Part shown: piece by piece, positions 1-7,799 of the stretch
Layout of the letters: every line of letters begins with the position of its first letter
Numbering within the stretch: the stretch's first letter is position 1
DNA from: Sutcliffiella horikoshii
Lineage (GTDB): Bacteria > Bacillota > Bacilli > Bacillales > Bacillaceae_I
Direction of reading: 5' to 3'
Assembly: GCF_019931755.1 (NCBI RefSeq)
Contig: NZ_CP082918.1
Location: forward strand, 2,398,001 to 2,462,000
Length of the DNA stretch: 64,000 nt
Made by a program: the position numbers and the translations under genes
Notes under the pieces: model-generated
Seen by the model: the letters and a program-made list of their open reading frames with translations, nothing else
Databases searched by the model: none
Told to the model about the DNA's origin: nothing

Positions 1-66
1 TTCCACCGGCCGTAAAATGACGGTCGACTCGTCTTTAGCTGTAAATTCAAAACGTAAATCTAACAT
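1..66 (-). CDS. 5' fragment of a gene leaving the window, possibly GNAT acetyltransferase
   Basis: Only the first 22 codons are present, starting with ATG at 64-66 on the minus strand after a good ribosome binding site (AGGAGG about 6 nt upstream). The encoded N-terminus ends in VILRPVE, which resembles the beta-1 strand (xxLRPxxxxD) that opens many GNAT N-acetyltransferases. That family guess rests on a very short match and is weak. The gene is divergent from cheX. Confidence 0.4.
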   Translation of the reverse strand, partial: MLDLRFEFTAKDESTVILRPVE

Positions 67-166
67 GATGTTCCTCCTATAAACTCTTTAGGTACTACAT
101 CCTACTTCATTTATCTTTATTCTTCAACAAAAAACCCTTTATCAACCATGAAATTGCTGAAATTTG

Positions 167-197
167 TTGAAAAATAGAATAGGAAGTGTGGTATGAT
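167..197 (+). promoter_or_regulatory. Probable sigma-A promoter of cheX
   Basis: A TTGAAA box (167-172) lies 19 nt upstream of TATGAT (192-197). The -10 is preceded by TG, so it is an extended -10, which offsets the long spacer. The cheX start codon follows about 40 nt downstream. Confidence 0.45.
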
Positions 198-235
198 TAA
201 TTTGTACTATATAGAAGGATTAAAGGAGGTGCCAA

Positions 236-694
236 ATGTCCCTTTCAGAGAGTTTAACACAGGTTTTCAACAGGACTTTAGACTCTCTTAAGACGGTTAT
301 TCCGATAGAGTTCACCTTTGATCAACCCAGTTTATATACGGAAAACCTAACGAATGTTACTTATGGAGTGCTTATCATGTTAACCGGAGACATTCGTGGT
401 CAGCTGATTATCCAGGGAGACCAACATGCTTTTCAGCACATCGGAGAAATGATGTTTGGCATGCAGCTAGAAGGTGAAATGCTTCAATCTTTTACAGGTG
501 AGCTTGGAAATATGATTGCAGGGACCCTCTCATCAAAAGTGGCGGGAAGTGGCATCAATATGGATATCACACCTCCTGACGTATTGAGCGAACAACAAAA
601 AGAGTTTCACCTAATGCACCGATTACATACTCCTGTTTATTTAAAAGATACACTGCACATGCAAATCATTATGGAGTTGGAAGAAGCTTCATAA
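236..694 (+). CDS. cheX: CheX-like chemotaxis phosphatase-family protein
   Basis: The 152-aa protein has the length and pattern of the CheX/CheC/FliY phosphatase fold. It carries the signature Glu-x-x-Asn at E89-N92, within the segment GELGNMIAG, which in known members attacks CheY-phosphate. One such motif is typical of CheX, whereas CheC has two. The start follows AAAGGAGG about 7 nt upstream. The gene is monocistronic between its own promoter and a terminator, not in a che operon. B. subtilis 168 uses CheC/FliY, so this is an extra or alternative CheY-P phosphatase. The substrate is inferred from the family. Confidence 0.8.
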   Translation: MSLSESLTQVFNRTLDSLKTVIPIEFTFDQPSLYTENLTNVTYGVLIMLTGDIRGQLIIQGDQHAFQHIGEMMFGMQLEGEMLQSFTGELGNMIAGTLSSKVAGSGINMDITPPDVLSEQQKEFHLMHRLHTPVYLKDTLHMQIIMELEEAS

Positions 695-701
695 CCATTG
701 G

Positions 702-726
702 ACCCTCCTATATGGAGGGTTTTTTG
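702..726 (+). terminator. Rho-independent terminator of cheX
   Basis: ACCCTCC and GGAGGGT form a 7-bp stem with a 5-nt loop, followed by TTTTTTG, 8 nt after the cheX stop codon. Confidence 0.85.
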
Positions 727-739
727 TGTTTATTAAAGA

Positions 740-768
740 GAAAAAGACCAGAGACTTTCTCCCTGGTT
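740..768 (-). terminator. Terminator of the M32 carboxypeptidase gene
   Basis: On the minus strand ACCAGGGA pairs with TCTCTGGT (one G-U pair) and is followed by a TTTTT run. It sits just past the stop at 782. Confidence 0.65.
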
Positions 769-781
769 TTTCTGCCATCTA

Positions 782-2299
782 TCATGTTAATTGATAAATT
801 TTATTATACTTATCTTCCAAATACTTAATGAGGTGGTCCGCATTTAACTCTTCCCCTGTTACATCCTTCAAGATTTCTAAAGGCTTTTTCAATTTACCGT
901 GTTGATGGACTTTTTCTGTTAACCATTCTTTCACCGGTCCAAGATCTCCGTTTGCCAAAAGCTCATCATAGTTTGGCAAATCCTTCAGCATGGCTTGTTT
1001 AAATTGAGCTGCGTACATATAACCTAATGCATAGGAAGGGAAGTATCCGAAGCTTCCACCAGACCAATGCACATCCTGAAGCACTCCTTTGGCATCATTT
1101 GGAGGGGTGATACCAAGATAACTCTGGTACTTTTCATTCCAAGCCTTTGGAAGATCCTTCACTTCCAACTCATCATTAAAGAGAGCTTTTTCCAACTCAT
1201 ATCGAATCATGATGTGTAAAGAGTACGTTAATTCATCCGCTTCAATTCTTATGAGTGACGGTTTGGACTCGTTGATGGCAAGGTAGAATTCTTCTAGGCT
1301 GATTTCATCAAACTTGCCGCCTGCATAGCGTTGAAGACTTTCATAATGACGCTTCCAGAAGTTTTCATGACGGCCTACAAAGTTCTCATAAAATAAAGAT
1401 TGAGATTCGTGAATCCCCATAGATGTTCCGGTGCACAATCCTGTGCCTTGAAGTTCTTTAGAGATATTCTGCTCATACAGCGCATGTCCACATTCGTGAA
1501 TGGTTCCAAAAACAGCCGTTCGGAAGTCCTCCTCATCATATTTAGTCGTAACACGTACGTCTCCAGGGTTCAATCCAATTGCGAAAGGATGGACGGTTTC
1601 ATCCAATCTACCTGCATCAAAGTCATACGATAGCTCCTTTAATATCTCTACGCTGAAATCACGTTGCTTGTCTTTTGGAAATGACACCAACAATTCCTTT
1701 GCCCTCGGTTGAACGGAGGAATCTGCAATGTTTTGAACGAGAGGAACAATTCTTTCTTTTAGCTTAGCAAACACCTCATCCAATTTTTCAACTGTAATCC
1801 CCGGTTCGTACATATCTAATAAAGTATTATATTTGTTTCCTTCATAGCCCCAATATTCAATGAATTTTTTATTGAAGCCAACCAGTTTTTCTAAATATGG
1901 TTGTAAAAGAGAGAAATCCGATTTTTCTTTTGCTTTTTCCCAAAAGGACTCTGCTTTGGTTGAAAGCACTACGTACTCTTGATATTCCTTTGCTGGAACT
2001 TTTTTGTTGCGATCGTAGTTCTTTTTGCTTTCTAATAAAGAGGCTTTTGTAATGTCATCAAGTTCATGGAATACCTCTTCATTCAGAAGTTGGGTTAAGT
2101 AGCTTGCCATTTCTTCTGATGTGGACATGTTGAATACTTCTGAGGAAAGAATTCCGATGACGTCTGATCGACGATCTACTCCTTTTTTAGGGGCTCCTGT
2201 TCTGAGGTCCCAGAAAATAAGAGATAATGCTTCGTTATAGCTATCCATTTTGTTGATATGATTTCCGTATTCTTCTTTTACTTGGCTGATTTCTATCAT
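782..2299 (-). CDS. ypwA: Thermostable-type (Taq) metallocarboxypeptidase, M32 family
   Basis: This 505-aa enzyme of peptidase family M32 removes C-terminal residues from peptides in the cytoplasm. The zinc motif HECGH is at residues 268-272, and GIHES about 25 residues later should supply the third ligand (Glu). The length matches the family norm of about 500 aa. I start it at ATG 2297-2299 (MIEISQVKEE), which has a GGGGGAG ribosome site. An in-frame upstream extension to 2419 reads through a 128-bp repeat element and is not part of the gene. It is transcribed alone and ends at a terminator convergent with cheX. The family is clear; the physiological substrate is unknown. Confidence 0.93.
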   Translation of the reverse strand: MIEISQVKEEYGNHINKMDSYNEALSLIFWDLRTGAPKKGVDRRSDVIGILSSEVFNMSTSEEMASYLTQLLNEEVFHELDDITKASLLESKKNYDRNKKVPAKEYQEYVVLSTKAESFWEKAKEKSDFSLLQPYLEKLVGFNKKFIEYWGYEGNKYNTLLDMYEPGITVEKLDEVFAKLKERIVPLVQNIADSSVQPRAKELLVSFPKDKQRDFSVEILKELSYDFDAGRLDETVHPFAIGLNPGDVRVTTKYDEEDFRTAVFGTIHECGHALYEQNISKELQGTGLCTGTSMGIHESQSLFYENFVGRHENFWKRHYESLQRYAGGKFDEISLEEFYLAINESKPSLIRIEADELTYSLHIMIRYELEKALFNDELEVKDLPKAWNEKYQSYLGITPPNDAKGVLQDVHWSGGSFGYFPSYALGYMYAAQFKQAMLKDLPNYDELLANGDLGPVKEWLTEKVHQHGKLKKPLEILKDVTGEELNADHLIKYLEDKYNKIYQLT

Positions 2300-2338
2300 A
2301 TGTATCTCCCCCACTTTGTTATAAAACAGCTGAACACC

Positions 2339-2466
2339 GCTGGTGATTCCCGAAAATGGCTTCGCTTTCCGCGAGTCGCTGCTGGAGGCTCCTCGGCAAG
2401 CCTGCGGGGTCTCCACCAAGCGCTATCCCCCAGAGGAGTCTTCGCCATTTTCTTCAATCACCAGCT
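2339..2466 (+). repeat. 128-bp repeat element, type A (copy A1)
   Basis: The element has inverted ends: GCTGGTGATT-NNN-GAAAATGGC on the left and its complement on the right (19 of 22 positions pair). The core is GC-rich, with TTCGCTTTCC, GCGGGGTCTC and GGAGTCTTCGCC. Two more type A copies of the same length lie at 13976-14103 and 29656-29783. It separates ypwA from the region below ypvA and creates a false 5' extension of ypwA. Confidence 0.85.
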
Positions 2467-2621
2467 ATATGTTACTCTGAAATATTAATATCGCTGATTA
2501 AAATTAATAATAGAGCTACTGTTAAGAATACACAATTTTCTCACTAGTTGGCAACAGTTTTGGAGCAGATGCTTATGGAAAGTTAGTTGTCTCTTACAGC
2601 TTCTTAAGTATATGGAGTCAC

Positions 2622-2749
2622 CTTGTTGATTGTAGTGGAAGTCGCGTAGACGCCCGTGGGAGGAAGGGACAGGTGAGACCCCGCAACGAAGTGAGGAGGC
2701 TCACGGACCGCCCGCAGGCAAGCGAAGCGCCTGGAACGAAAATCAACAG
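2622..2749 (-). repeat. 128-bp repeat element, type B (copy B1)
   Basis: It is bounded by CTTGTTGATT at 2622 and AATCAACAG ending at 2749. Its reverse complement shares the type A core (GCTTCGCTTGCC, GAGCCTCCTC, GCGGGGTCTC), so A and B are diverged members of one family. Together with A1 it forms an A-then-B pair in opposite orientation. The same arrangement recurs at 13976-14313. No coding function is seen. Confidence 0.83.
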
Positions 2750-2771
2750 TTTTATACACTTTCCATAATTC

Positions 2772-2805
2772 AAAAAAAGCACCGAATTCAGCTTCGGTGC
2801 TTTTG
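2772..2805 (-). terminator. Terminator of ypvA
   Basis: AAAGCACCGAA and TTCGGTGCTTT form an 11-bp stem with a 6-nt loop. A T run follows on the minus strand, 10 nt past the ypvA stop. Confidence 0.85.
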
Positions 2806-2814
2806 GTGTTTGTA

Positions 2815-4734
2815 TTATTGTGTTACAGGGCTGGTAGGTAGGACGCCTTCGATTTTTGCACGTACAGCTTCCGGTAATCCAGATGGCAGATAGACGGTAA
2901 TTTCTCCGCTATCATCTGTGGTTCGGATAAGTCGTCCCATTCCTTGACGAAGACGAAGTAGCATATACGGAACATCCAGTTGCATATATGGATCTTCAAG
3001 CCCTTTTCGCTTCGCAGCAAAGACCGGATCATTTGGTGGAAACGGCAAGGACCAAATAACAACATTAGACAATGAAGGTCCAGGTATATCCAACCCTTCC
3101 CATAGATGATAAGCACAAAGAACTGCACTTTCTTCATTTTGGAATTCAGAAACCAGTACACTGATTTCCTTTTCTCCTTCAAATAGGAATGGATAATCCG
3201 TGTTGTCGGCATTTTCGGTTTTGAACCTTAATAATTCCTCTTTAGTTGAAAATAAGACTAGCGTTCTTCCACCATTTCGTTCGATGGATTCCATTGTCTT
3301 GTTGAATTTTGTTTGAAAATCCTCTTCGACTGTTAATGAAAGTTTCATATTTTCTTCGTAATCAAATGGAGAATTAATGGAAAATGATAAATAATCTTCT
3401 ATGCCTAGGGAAGACGCAAGATAACTAAAGTTCTCATTGTCAGATAAGGTTGCAGAAGAGAATATAAAAGGAATACGTTTAGAAAAGACATTTTCTCTTA
3501 ATACTTCTTCGACTGTTTTTGGCATAACCACAAGTGTCAGGTCCTTACTTGCATGTTCAGCCCAAGCTATCACATCTTCTTTCGATAAAAGCAACTTTAA
3601 TAAAAATTCAATAGAATCCAAGTATTCCTCCACAATGTGGAGCTGGTAATGGTCTACCGTGTGGAGTTCGCCTTCAAATACAAGCTGATTCCCTATCTCT
3701 TCTATTTTTGCCAGTAGATCTTTGGCGCTTTTCACAAGACGGGTATCCATCGTGATATCTTTGCGGTCAGAGCCCTCAATGCTTGTCAGGTTTTCTTCCA
3801 GCATATCAAAAAACAGATCGTTCGCCTGTAAAGAATCCTCTACTAAATAAGCAAACTCTTCCCTTAAATCGTTTCCTAATAAACGGGTAAGAATTTCTTC
3901 TACCTGTTGATTTTTAATTTTGTACGTTAGTGCCTTTTGGGCAGCAAACTCCAACAAATGCCCTTCATCAAAAACGACACTTGATGCTTCTGGTAAAAGA
4001 GGAAGCTGACCTTCCCTTTTTCTTTTTTCAAATGTCCAAACATGTTCCATGTAGAAATCATGTGAGCATATAATCAAATCGGTTGATTTTCTGTAATGAT
4101 CACGGGAAAGAGTTTGTCCACAACGATGGCGTTTTTCACAACTGAAACAGTCCTGGAACGTGTCCCATCCGACCATGTCCCATTCCTCATCATTCAGTTT
4201 TGCGTAATCTTTGCGATCTCCATAAGGATGGAAAGACTGCATCGCAGCAGGTTTCGTCACAAAGCTTGGAAGTGCATCATACACTTCATCTATGTTGTCA
4301 TTATCATATTTATTTACGGCATAATCTAATTTGTTCAAGCACAGGTATTGTTCTGGTGATTTCGCTAGACGTACATCCATTGTAATGTCTAGGACCTTTG
4401 ATAGTTTTGCTATGTCCCCTTCTTTTTTGACAAGCTGCTCAATCAAAGACTCATCGGCACAGGTTATAATAGCAGGCTTCCCCATATATCTTGCATAACA
4501 GATTGCGTATAAAAGGTACACCATCGTCTTCCCAGTTCCAACACCGGCTTCCGAGAAAATCACCTTTTTCTCTTTAAACGCTCTTTCCAGTTGGAAAGCC
4601 ATAAAAATCTGTTCATCACGCAATTCAAATCCAGCTTCAGGTAGGATGTCGTAAAATACATCCCCAATCCATTCGTTCAGGCGATCAAAAAAGGCATCCC
4701 CTTTGTTCATTGTAAATGGCAGACGATTGTTCAT
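2815..4734 (-). CDS. ypvA: DinG/XPD-family Fe-S ATP-dependent DNA helicase
   Basis: This 639-aa superfamily 2 helicase has an intact Walker A (EAGVGTGKT, residues 62-70), a DEGH box at 256-259 and motif VI (QGMGRLIRT) near the C-terminus. Four cysteines (C132, C196, C199, C205) lie between motifs I and II, where XPD/DinG enzymes bind a 4Fe-4S cluster. It should be a 5'-3' DNA helicase acting on repair or replication intermediates. The start has a GGAGGTACATATA leader. It is complete, in contrast to the motor-defective dinG at 29791. The substrate is inferred. Confidence 0.9.
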   Translation of the reverse strand: MNNRLPFTMNKGDAFFDRLNEWIGDVFYDILPEAGFELRDEQIFMAFQLERAFKEKKVIFSEAGVGTGKTMVYLLYAICYARYMGKPAIITCADESLIEQLVKKEGDIAKLSKVLDITMDVRLAKSPEQYLCLNKLDYAVNKYDNDNIDEVYDALPSFVTKPAAMQSFHPYGDRKDYAKLNDEEWDMVGWDTFQDCFSCEKRHRCGQTLSRDHYRKSTDLIICSHDFYMEHVWTFEKRKREGQLPLLPEASSVVFDEGHLLEFAAQKALTYKIKNQQVEEILTRLLGNDLREEFAYLVEDSLQANDLFFDMLEENLTSIEGSDRKDITMDTRLVKSAKDLLAKIEEIGNQLVFEGELHTVDHYQLHIVEEYLDSIEFLLKLLLSKEDVIAWAEHASKDLTLVVMPKTVEEVLRENVFSKRIPFIFSSATLSDNENFSYLASSLGIEDYLSFSINSPFDYEENMKLSLTVEEDFQTKFNKTMESIERNGGRTLVLFSTKEELLRFKTENADNTDYPFLFEGEKEISVLVSEFQNEESAVLCAYHLWEGLDIPGPSLSNVVIWSLPFPPNDPVFAAKRKGLEDPYMQLDVPYMLLRLRQGMGRLIRTTDDSGEITVYLPSGLPEAVRAKIEGVLPTSPVTQ

Positions 4735-4863
4735 TATATGTACCTCCGAGAAAAAGTTTGCATCTAGTCATTATCTACTATTTAGGGAGTGCTTGTCAAG
4801 TGGGGTATTGGCATTAGTGGAAGGGGTTATTCTCTAATAGCAAAAAAAGCTATTCTTTTATAG

Positions 4864-5086
4864 GCTAAAGACTTTAGTTGCTCCATGAAGACTTCACCTT
4901 CTTATTTCCTGCTTCACTGAGGTCTTCATTCGCTTTATGAGGACTTCTATTTCTTTGTTTCCCCTTTACTGAGGTCTTCATTCGCTCTATGAGGACTTCT
5001 GTTCCTCGGTTTCCGCTTCACTGAGGTCTTCATAAGCCTTATGAGGGCTTCTGTTCCTCGGTTTCCGCTTCAGTGAGGTCTTCATA
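4864..5086 (+). repeat. 52-bp tandem hairpin array I
   Basis: Units begin at 4864 (degenerate), 4916, 4968 and 5020, with a partial unit at 5072, all exactly 52 bp apart. Units 2-4 each contain GAGGTCTTCAT, a 7-nt loop, then ATGAGGACTTC (ATGAGGGCTTC in unit 4). These pair over 11 bp if G-U pairs are allowed on the plus strand. The array fills the gap between the ypvA start and the terminator of the next gene. The same period and core recur at 25675 and 41506. Confidence 0.88.
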
Positions 5087-5098
5087 CCTCCGCTCCAA

Positions 5099-5124
5099 AT
5101 AAAAAACCTCCCAATAGGAGGTTT
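5099..5124 (-). terminator. Terminator of the small gene at 5130
   Basis: On the minus strand AAACCTCC and GGGAGGTTT form a stem followed by a T run, directly past the stop codon at 5130. Confidence 0.8.
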
Positions 5125-5129
5125 TCCGC

Positions 5130-5324
5130 TTAGTTCTTTGTAATATGGATTATCTCATCATCAAGCAGGGTGGCGTACAGCATTGCTTTTGTATATTCAT
5201 CACGTGCAGCGTTCATTCGTTCTACACATTCATGATTATCTAGTAAGTTTTCACTTGCAAGGCGCTGATAGCTACTTTCCAATGCTTTGGAGATCCTCAT
5301 AAAATCATTCACATGCAAAGGCAT
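5130..5324 (-). CDS. Small conserved-looking protein of unknown function
   Basis: It encodes 64 aa, mostly helical and mildly acidic, with no membrane segment or cysteine pattern. I do not recognise the family. Reality is supported by a strong ribosome site (GGAGGGATTTCT-ATG), a clean terminator after the stop, and placement between ypvA and ypsC, where Bacillus genomes carry small genes. It might be co-transcribed with the 69-aa gene upstream (gap of about 90 nt). Confidence 0.65.
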   Translation of the reverse strand: MPLHVNDFMRISKALESSYQRLASENLLDNHECVERMNAARDEYTKAMLYATLLDDEIIHITKN

Positions 5325-5416
5325 AGAAATCCCTCCAAACAGTATTGATAGGAGTATTCTATGCCTAATTTCTGAAGTTTATTCATCTAGGATGTATAGT
5401 GAATTATATGATTTGT

Positions 5417-5623
5417 TTAATCGTCATTACTTGAAGAACGATCTTTGGAGCCCTTCTTGTCACGTTCTTCCTCTTTTTCATATTTAATATCTTCAAGGGG
5501 AAGTTCATCAATCGGCATGACAAGTTGATCTCGGTTTTTCTGATTCTTTTTGTTTTCCTTAAATGCTTTGTCTTTCTCGTTTCTCTCAAGTAGAGTTTTT
5601 TCTTTAGTTTGGTCTCTCAACAT
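5417..5623 (-). CDS. Small highly charged protein of unknown function
   Basis: The roughly 68-aa product is rich in Lys, Glu, Asp and Arg, probably disordered or helical, with no hydrophobic stretch. Two ATGs and a TTG follow one AAAGGAG site in a row. I chose the second ATG (5621-5623) for spacing; the start is uncertain by a few codons. It follows ypsC by about 50 nt in the downstream direction and may be its last co-transcribed gene. The family is not recognised. Confidence 0.5.
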   Translation of the reverse strand: MLRDQTKEKTLLERNEKDKAFKENKKNQKNRDQLVMPIDELPLEDIKYEKEEERDKKGSKDRSSSNDD

Positions 5624-5675
5624 CATCACTCCTTTTTAGGAGTAATTCCCTCTACTTGATGGTGATAAACGTTTT

Positions 5676-6818
5676 TTACCCTTTTCTGGGTGGACGCTTG
5701 CCCCAATATTGATATAAGTCGGTTTTGATGAATCCGTTAAATAGTTTACGTTTTTTGGTCGCTTTCTTGCCATAGAAGCTTTCAAATCCTTCATGGGATG
5801 TGAGCATATAAACAGACCATGTACCCAATACAGAGAAGGCCTTCCCCATCTCCCGATACATCTTCTCCACTTCCGGTCGCTCTCCAAGGCGCTCACCGTA
5901 TGGAGGATTTCCGATAATAACTCCATACTCTTTTCTTGTGGTAAAATCTCTTACTTGCATTTGTTTAAAATCAATTAATTCTCCAAGGCCCGCTTCAAAT
6001 GCATTTTCTTTGGCAATAGAAATCATGCGGTGATCGATATCATATCCTGCAATATCTAGAGGCTGGTCGTAGTTTGCCTTATCTTCCATTTCCTCACGGG
6101 CCTGACTCCAAAGGTCATCCCCAATCCAATGCCAATCTTCTGAGACAAAGTCCCGATTAAAGCCTGGAGCGATGTTTTGCCCTATTAGAGCGGCTTCAAT
6201 AGGAATCGTACCGGAACCGCAAAAAGGGTCAACAAACGGCTTATCAGGATGCCAGTTCGTCAACATTACTAAAGCTGCCGCCAACGTTTCTTTTAAAGGC
6301 GCTTCCCCCTGATCTGCCCGATATCCGCGTTTATGTAAACCGATTCCAGAGGCATCAATAGTGATTTGCGCTACATCTTTCAGCAGGGCAACCTCAATTT
6401 TGTAAACTGCCCCTTTTTCATCTAACCATGCAGACTGTAGTTTATAATGCGACTTCATTTTTTCCACTACAGCCTTCTTCACAATAGCTTGGCAATCTGG
6501 AACACTAAAGAGCTTGGACTTTACTGACTTCCCAATGACCGGAAACTCAGCATCTTCTGGTAAATAGTCGCCCCACGGCAATGCTTTTGTCTTTTCAAAA
6601 AGTTCTTCAAAGGACGTTGCTTTGAATTCACCTACCACCACTTTGATTCTGTCTGCTGTCCTTAACCATAGGTTTGCCCGGCAAATAGCCATAGCGTCTC
6701 CCTTAAAAATGACCTTGCCGTTGTCAACCGTACATTCATAGCCCAAGTCTCTTACTTCTTTTGCCACAAGAGACTCTAAACCCATTGCAGCGGTTGCAAT
6801 TAATGTGTAGTTTTTCAT
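5676..6818 (-). CDS. ypsC: RlmL-like 23S rRNA (guanine-N2)-methyltransferase with THUMP domain
   Basis: This 380-aa protein has an N-terminal ferredoxin-like/THUMP RNA-binding region (about residues 1-155) and a Rossmann methyltransferase domain. The SAM-binding segment is DPFCGSGT (197-204) and the catalytic motif IV is NPPYGERL (304-311), typical of guanine-N2 rRNA methylation. It corresponds to B. subtilis YpsC, the single-domain relative of E. coli RlmL. I start at ATG 6816-6818, with AGGGTGA 8 nt upstream; an in-frame GTG at 6830 overlaps that ribosome site. It lies directly downstream of rnpB, as in B. subtilis. Confidence 0.9.
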   Translation of the reverse strand: MKNYTLIATAAMGLESLVAKEVRDLGYECTVDNGKVIFKGDAMAICRANLWLRTADRIKVVVGEFKATSFEELFEKTKALPWGDYLPEDAEFPVIGKSVKSKLFSVPDCQAIVKKAVVEKMKSHYKLQSAWLDEKGAVYKIEVALLKDVAQITIDASGIGLHKRGYRADQGEAPLKETLAAALVMLTNWHPDKPFVDPFCGSGTIPIEAALIGQNIAPGFNRDFVSEDWHWIGDDLWSQAREEMEDKANYDQPLDIAGYDIDHRMISIAKENAFEAGLGELIDFKQMQVRDFTTRKEYGVIIGNPPYGERLGERPEVEKMYREMGKAFSVLGTWSVYMLTSHEGFESFYGKKATKKRKLFNGFIKTDLYQYWGKRPPRKG

Positions 6819-6902
6819 TGTATGATTCACCCTAACTATTATTCAAATTCTCTTATGTATTATTATCACAAATTCTTCTTCCCATATCCCATCTATCAAA
6901 TA

Positions 6903-6929
6903 AAGCTCTCCTGGCAACAGGAGAGCTTA
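6903..6929 (-). terminator. Terminator of rnpB
   Basis: AAGCTCTCCTG and CAGGAGAGCTT form a hairpin followed by TTATTT on the minus strand, about 33 nt past the mature rnpB 3' end and upstream of the ypsC start. Confidence 0.75.
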
Positions 6930-6961
6930 TGTTACATAATCATAGTTGGATGCGACATTCA

Positions 6962-7370
6962 ATCAATAGTGATCTGTAAGCCATGTTCTGTTCCTTTGTA
7001 CTGCAAACGGATCGCTCCTTGTACGCAGGTGGTAACCATCTGTCTACAGAAACTTAAAGTATCTGTCCCTCTCATCGTTTGATTCCTTAGAGAAGGTGCC
7101 CCTACCATTATTTGGGTTTCTCGCTCGAGGGGTTTACCTCGTTCCACTCTTACAATTTCTTGTAAGACTACGTCACTGTGGCACTTTCAAGGTATTAACA
7201 CCATATCTAAAAAGACTTAGGTGCGTTCCCTGCCGTTAGCTTCGTCCGAAAACCAAGCTACCCTAGCTTATTTTTTCGCTAGGCACGAACACTACAAGCA
7301 TCTCAGCCTGTGCGAGCATGGACTTTCCTCTACAGCCGAAACTGTAGCGGTTACCCAATCACTATTGATG
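6962..7370 (-). ncRNA. rnpB: RNase P RNA, Bacillus B-type
   Basis: This is the catalytic RNA that trims the 5' leader of pre-tRNAs. The conserved blocks of the B. subtilis RNA are readable on the minus strand: GTAGAGGAAAGTCCATGCTC near the 5' end, GTGCCTAGCG, GAAAGTGCCACAGTGACG, GTAAACCCCTCGAGCGAGAA and the 3' ACATGGCTTACAG. The ends pair: CAATAGTGAT (7359-7368) with ATCACTATTG (6964-6973). Position between gpsB and ypsC matches B. subtilis. The ends are estimated to within a few nt. Confidence 0.96.
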
Positions 7371-7382
7371 TCAGCAAGATAT

Positions 7383-7411
7383 AGTATAGTAAATTTAAGC
7401 GATGATTGCAA
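7383..7411 (-). promoter_or_regulatory. Sigma-A promoter of rnpB
   Basis: TTGCAA (7406-7411) and TATACT (7383-7388) are separated by 17 nt on the minus strand. This places the transcription start about 6-7 nt before the inferred RNA 5' end. Confidence 0.75.
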
Positions 7412-7424
7412 CTGTAAATTACTG

Positions 7425-7730
7425 TCAGTCGTATAACTTACTTCCGAATACATGCTTTTCTAGGTTTGATAATCTTCTTAAGATATCAAAGTTAGTAGAT
7501 CCGCTGTTAGTATTTGTTTGCTGGGGTTTTTTCCCTGCTTCTTCGACTTGTCTTTTAAGCCTAGCGTTCTCCTGAAGAAGCAAGTCATATTCTTGATAAA
7601 AGGTTTCATAATCCTTTATGACGACATCCAAAAATTTGTCCACATCTTCTGCTTTGTAGCCTCTCATGCCTGATTTGAACTCTTTTTCTAGAATTTCTTT
7701 TGACGTTAATTTAATTTTATCTGATAGCAT
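7425..7730 (-). CDS. gpsB: Cell division/growth coordinator GpsB (DivIVA family)
   Basis: The 101-aa protein has the DivIVA-type N-terminal domain (residues 1-70: [28 protein letters not shown], then a coiled coil to about residue 66). A Ser/Thr/Asn-rich linker follows, then a C-terminal helical trimerisation segment ([16 protein letters not shown]). In B. subtilis GpsB shuttles PBP1 between septum and side wall, and its partner gene ponA is in this window at 20890. Length and order (rnpB-gpsB-ypsA) match the family. The ribosome site is GAGGTGAGG. Confidence 0.96.
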   Translation of the reverse strand: MLSDKIKLTSKEILEKEFKSGMRGYKAEDVDKFLDVVIKDYETFYQEYDLLLQENARLKRQVEEAGKKPQQTNTNSGSTNFDILRRLSNLEKHVFGSKLYD

Positions 7731-7799
7731 AAGTTCCTCACCTCTATGCGAGTGCCCACATTAATAGATGGGTCACTTCTCAATTTCTCTATTCCATTC

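Noticed and set aside
2300..2419. N-terminal extension of ypwA by 40 codons
   Set aside because: It lies in the 128-bp repeat A1, lacks a ribosome site and is absent from M32 enzymes. The ATG at 2299 has a strong GGGGGAG site.
4864..5086. CRISPR array
   Set aside because: Repeats are contiguous 52-bp units without unique spacers, and no cas genes are in the window. The same applies to 25675-26052.
5636..5926. Possible frameshifted second copy of the ypsC end
   Set aside because: It is an alternate frame of ypsC. The ypsC frame itself is intact to its stop.
6822..7147. Small reading frames over the rnpB locus
   Set aside because: They are chance frames in the RNase P RNA gene, whose conserved blocks explain the sequence.
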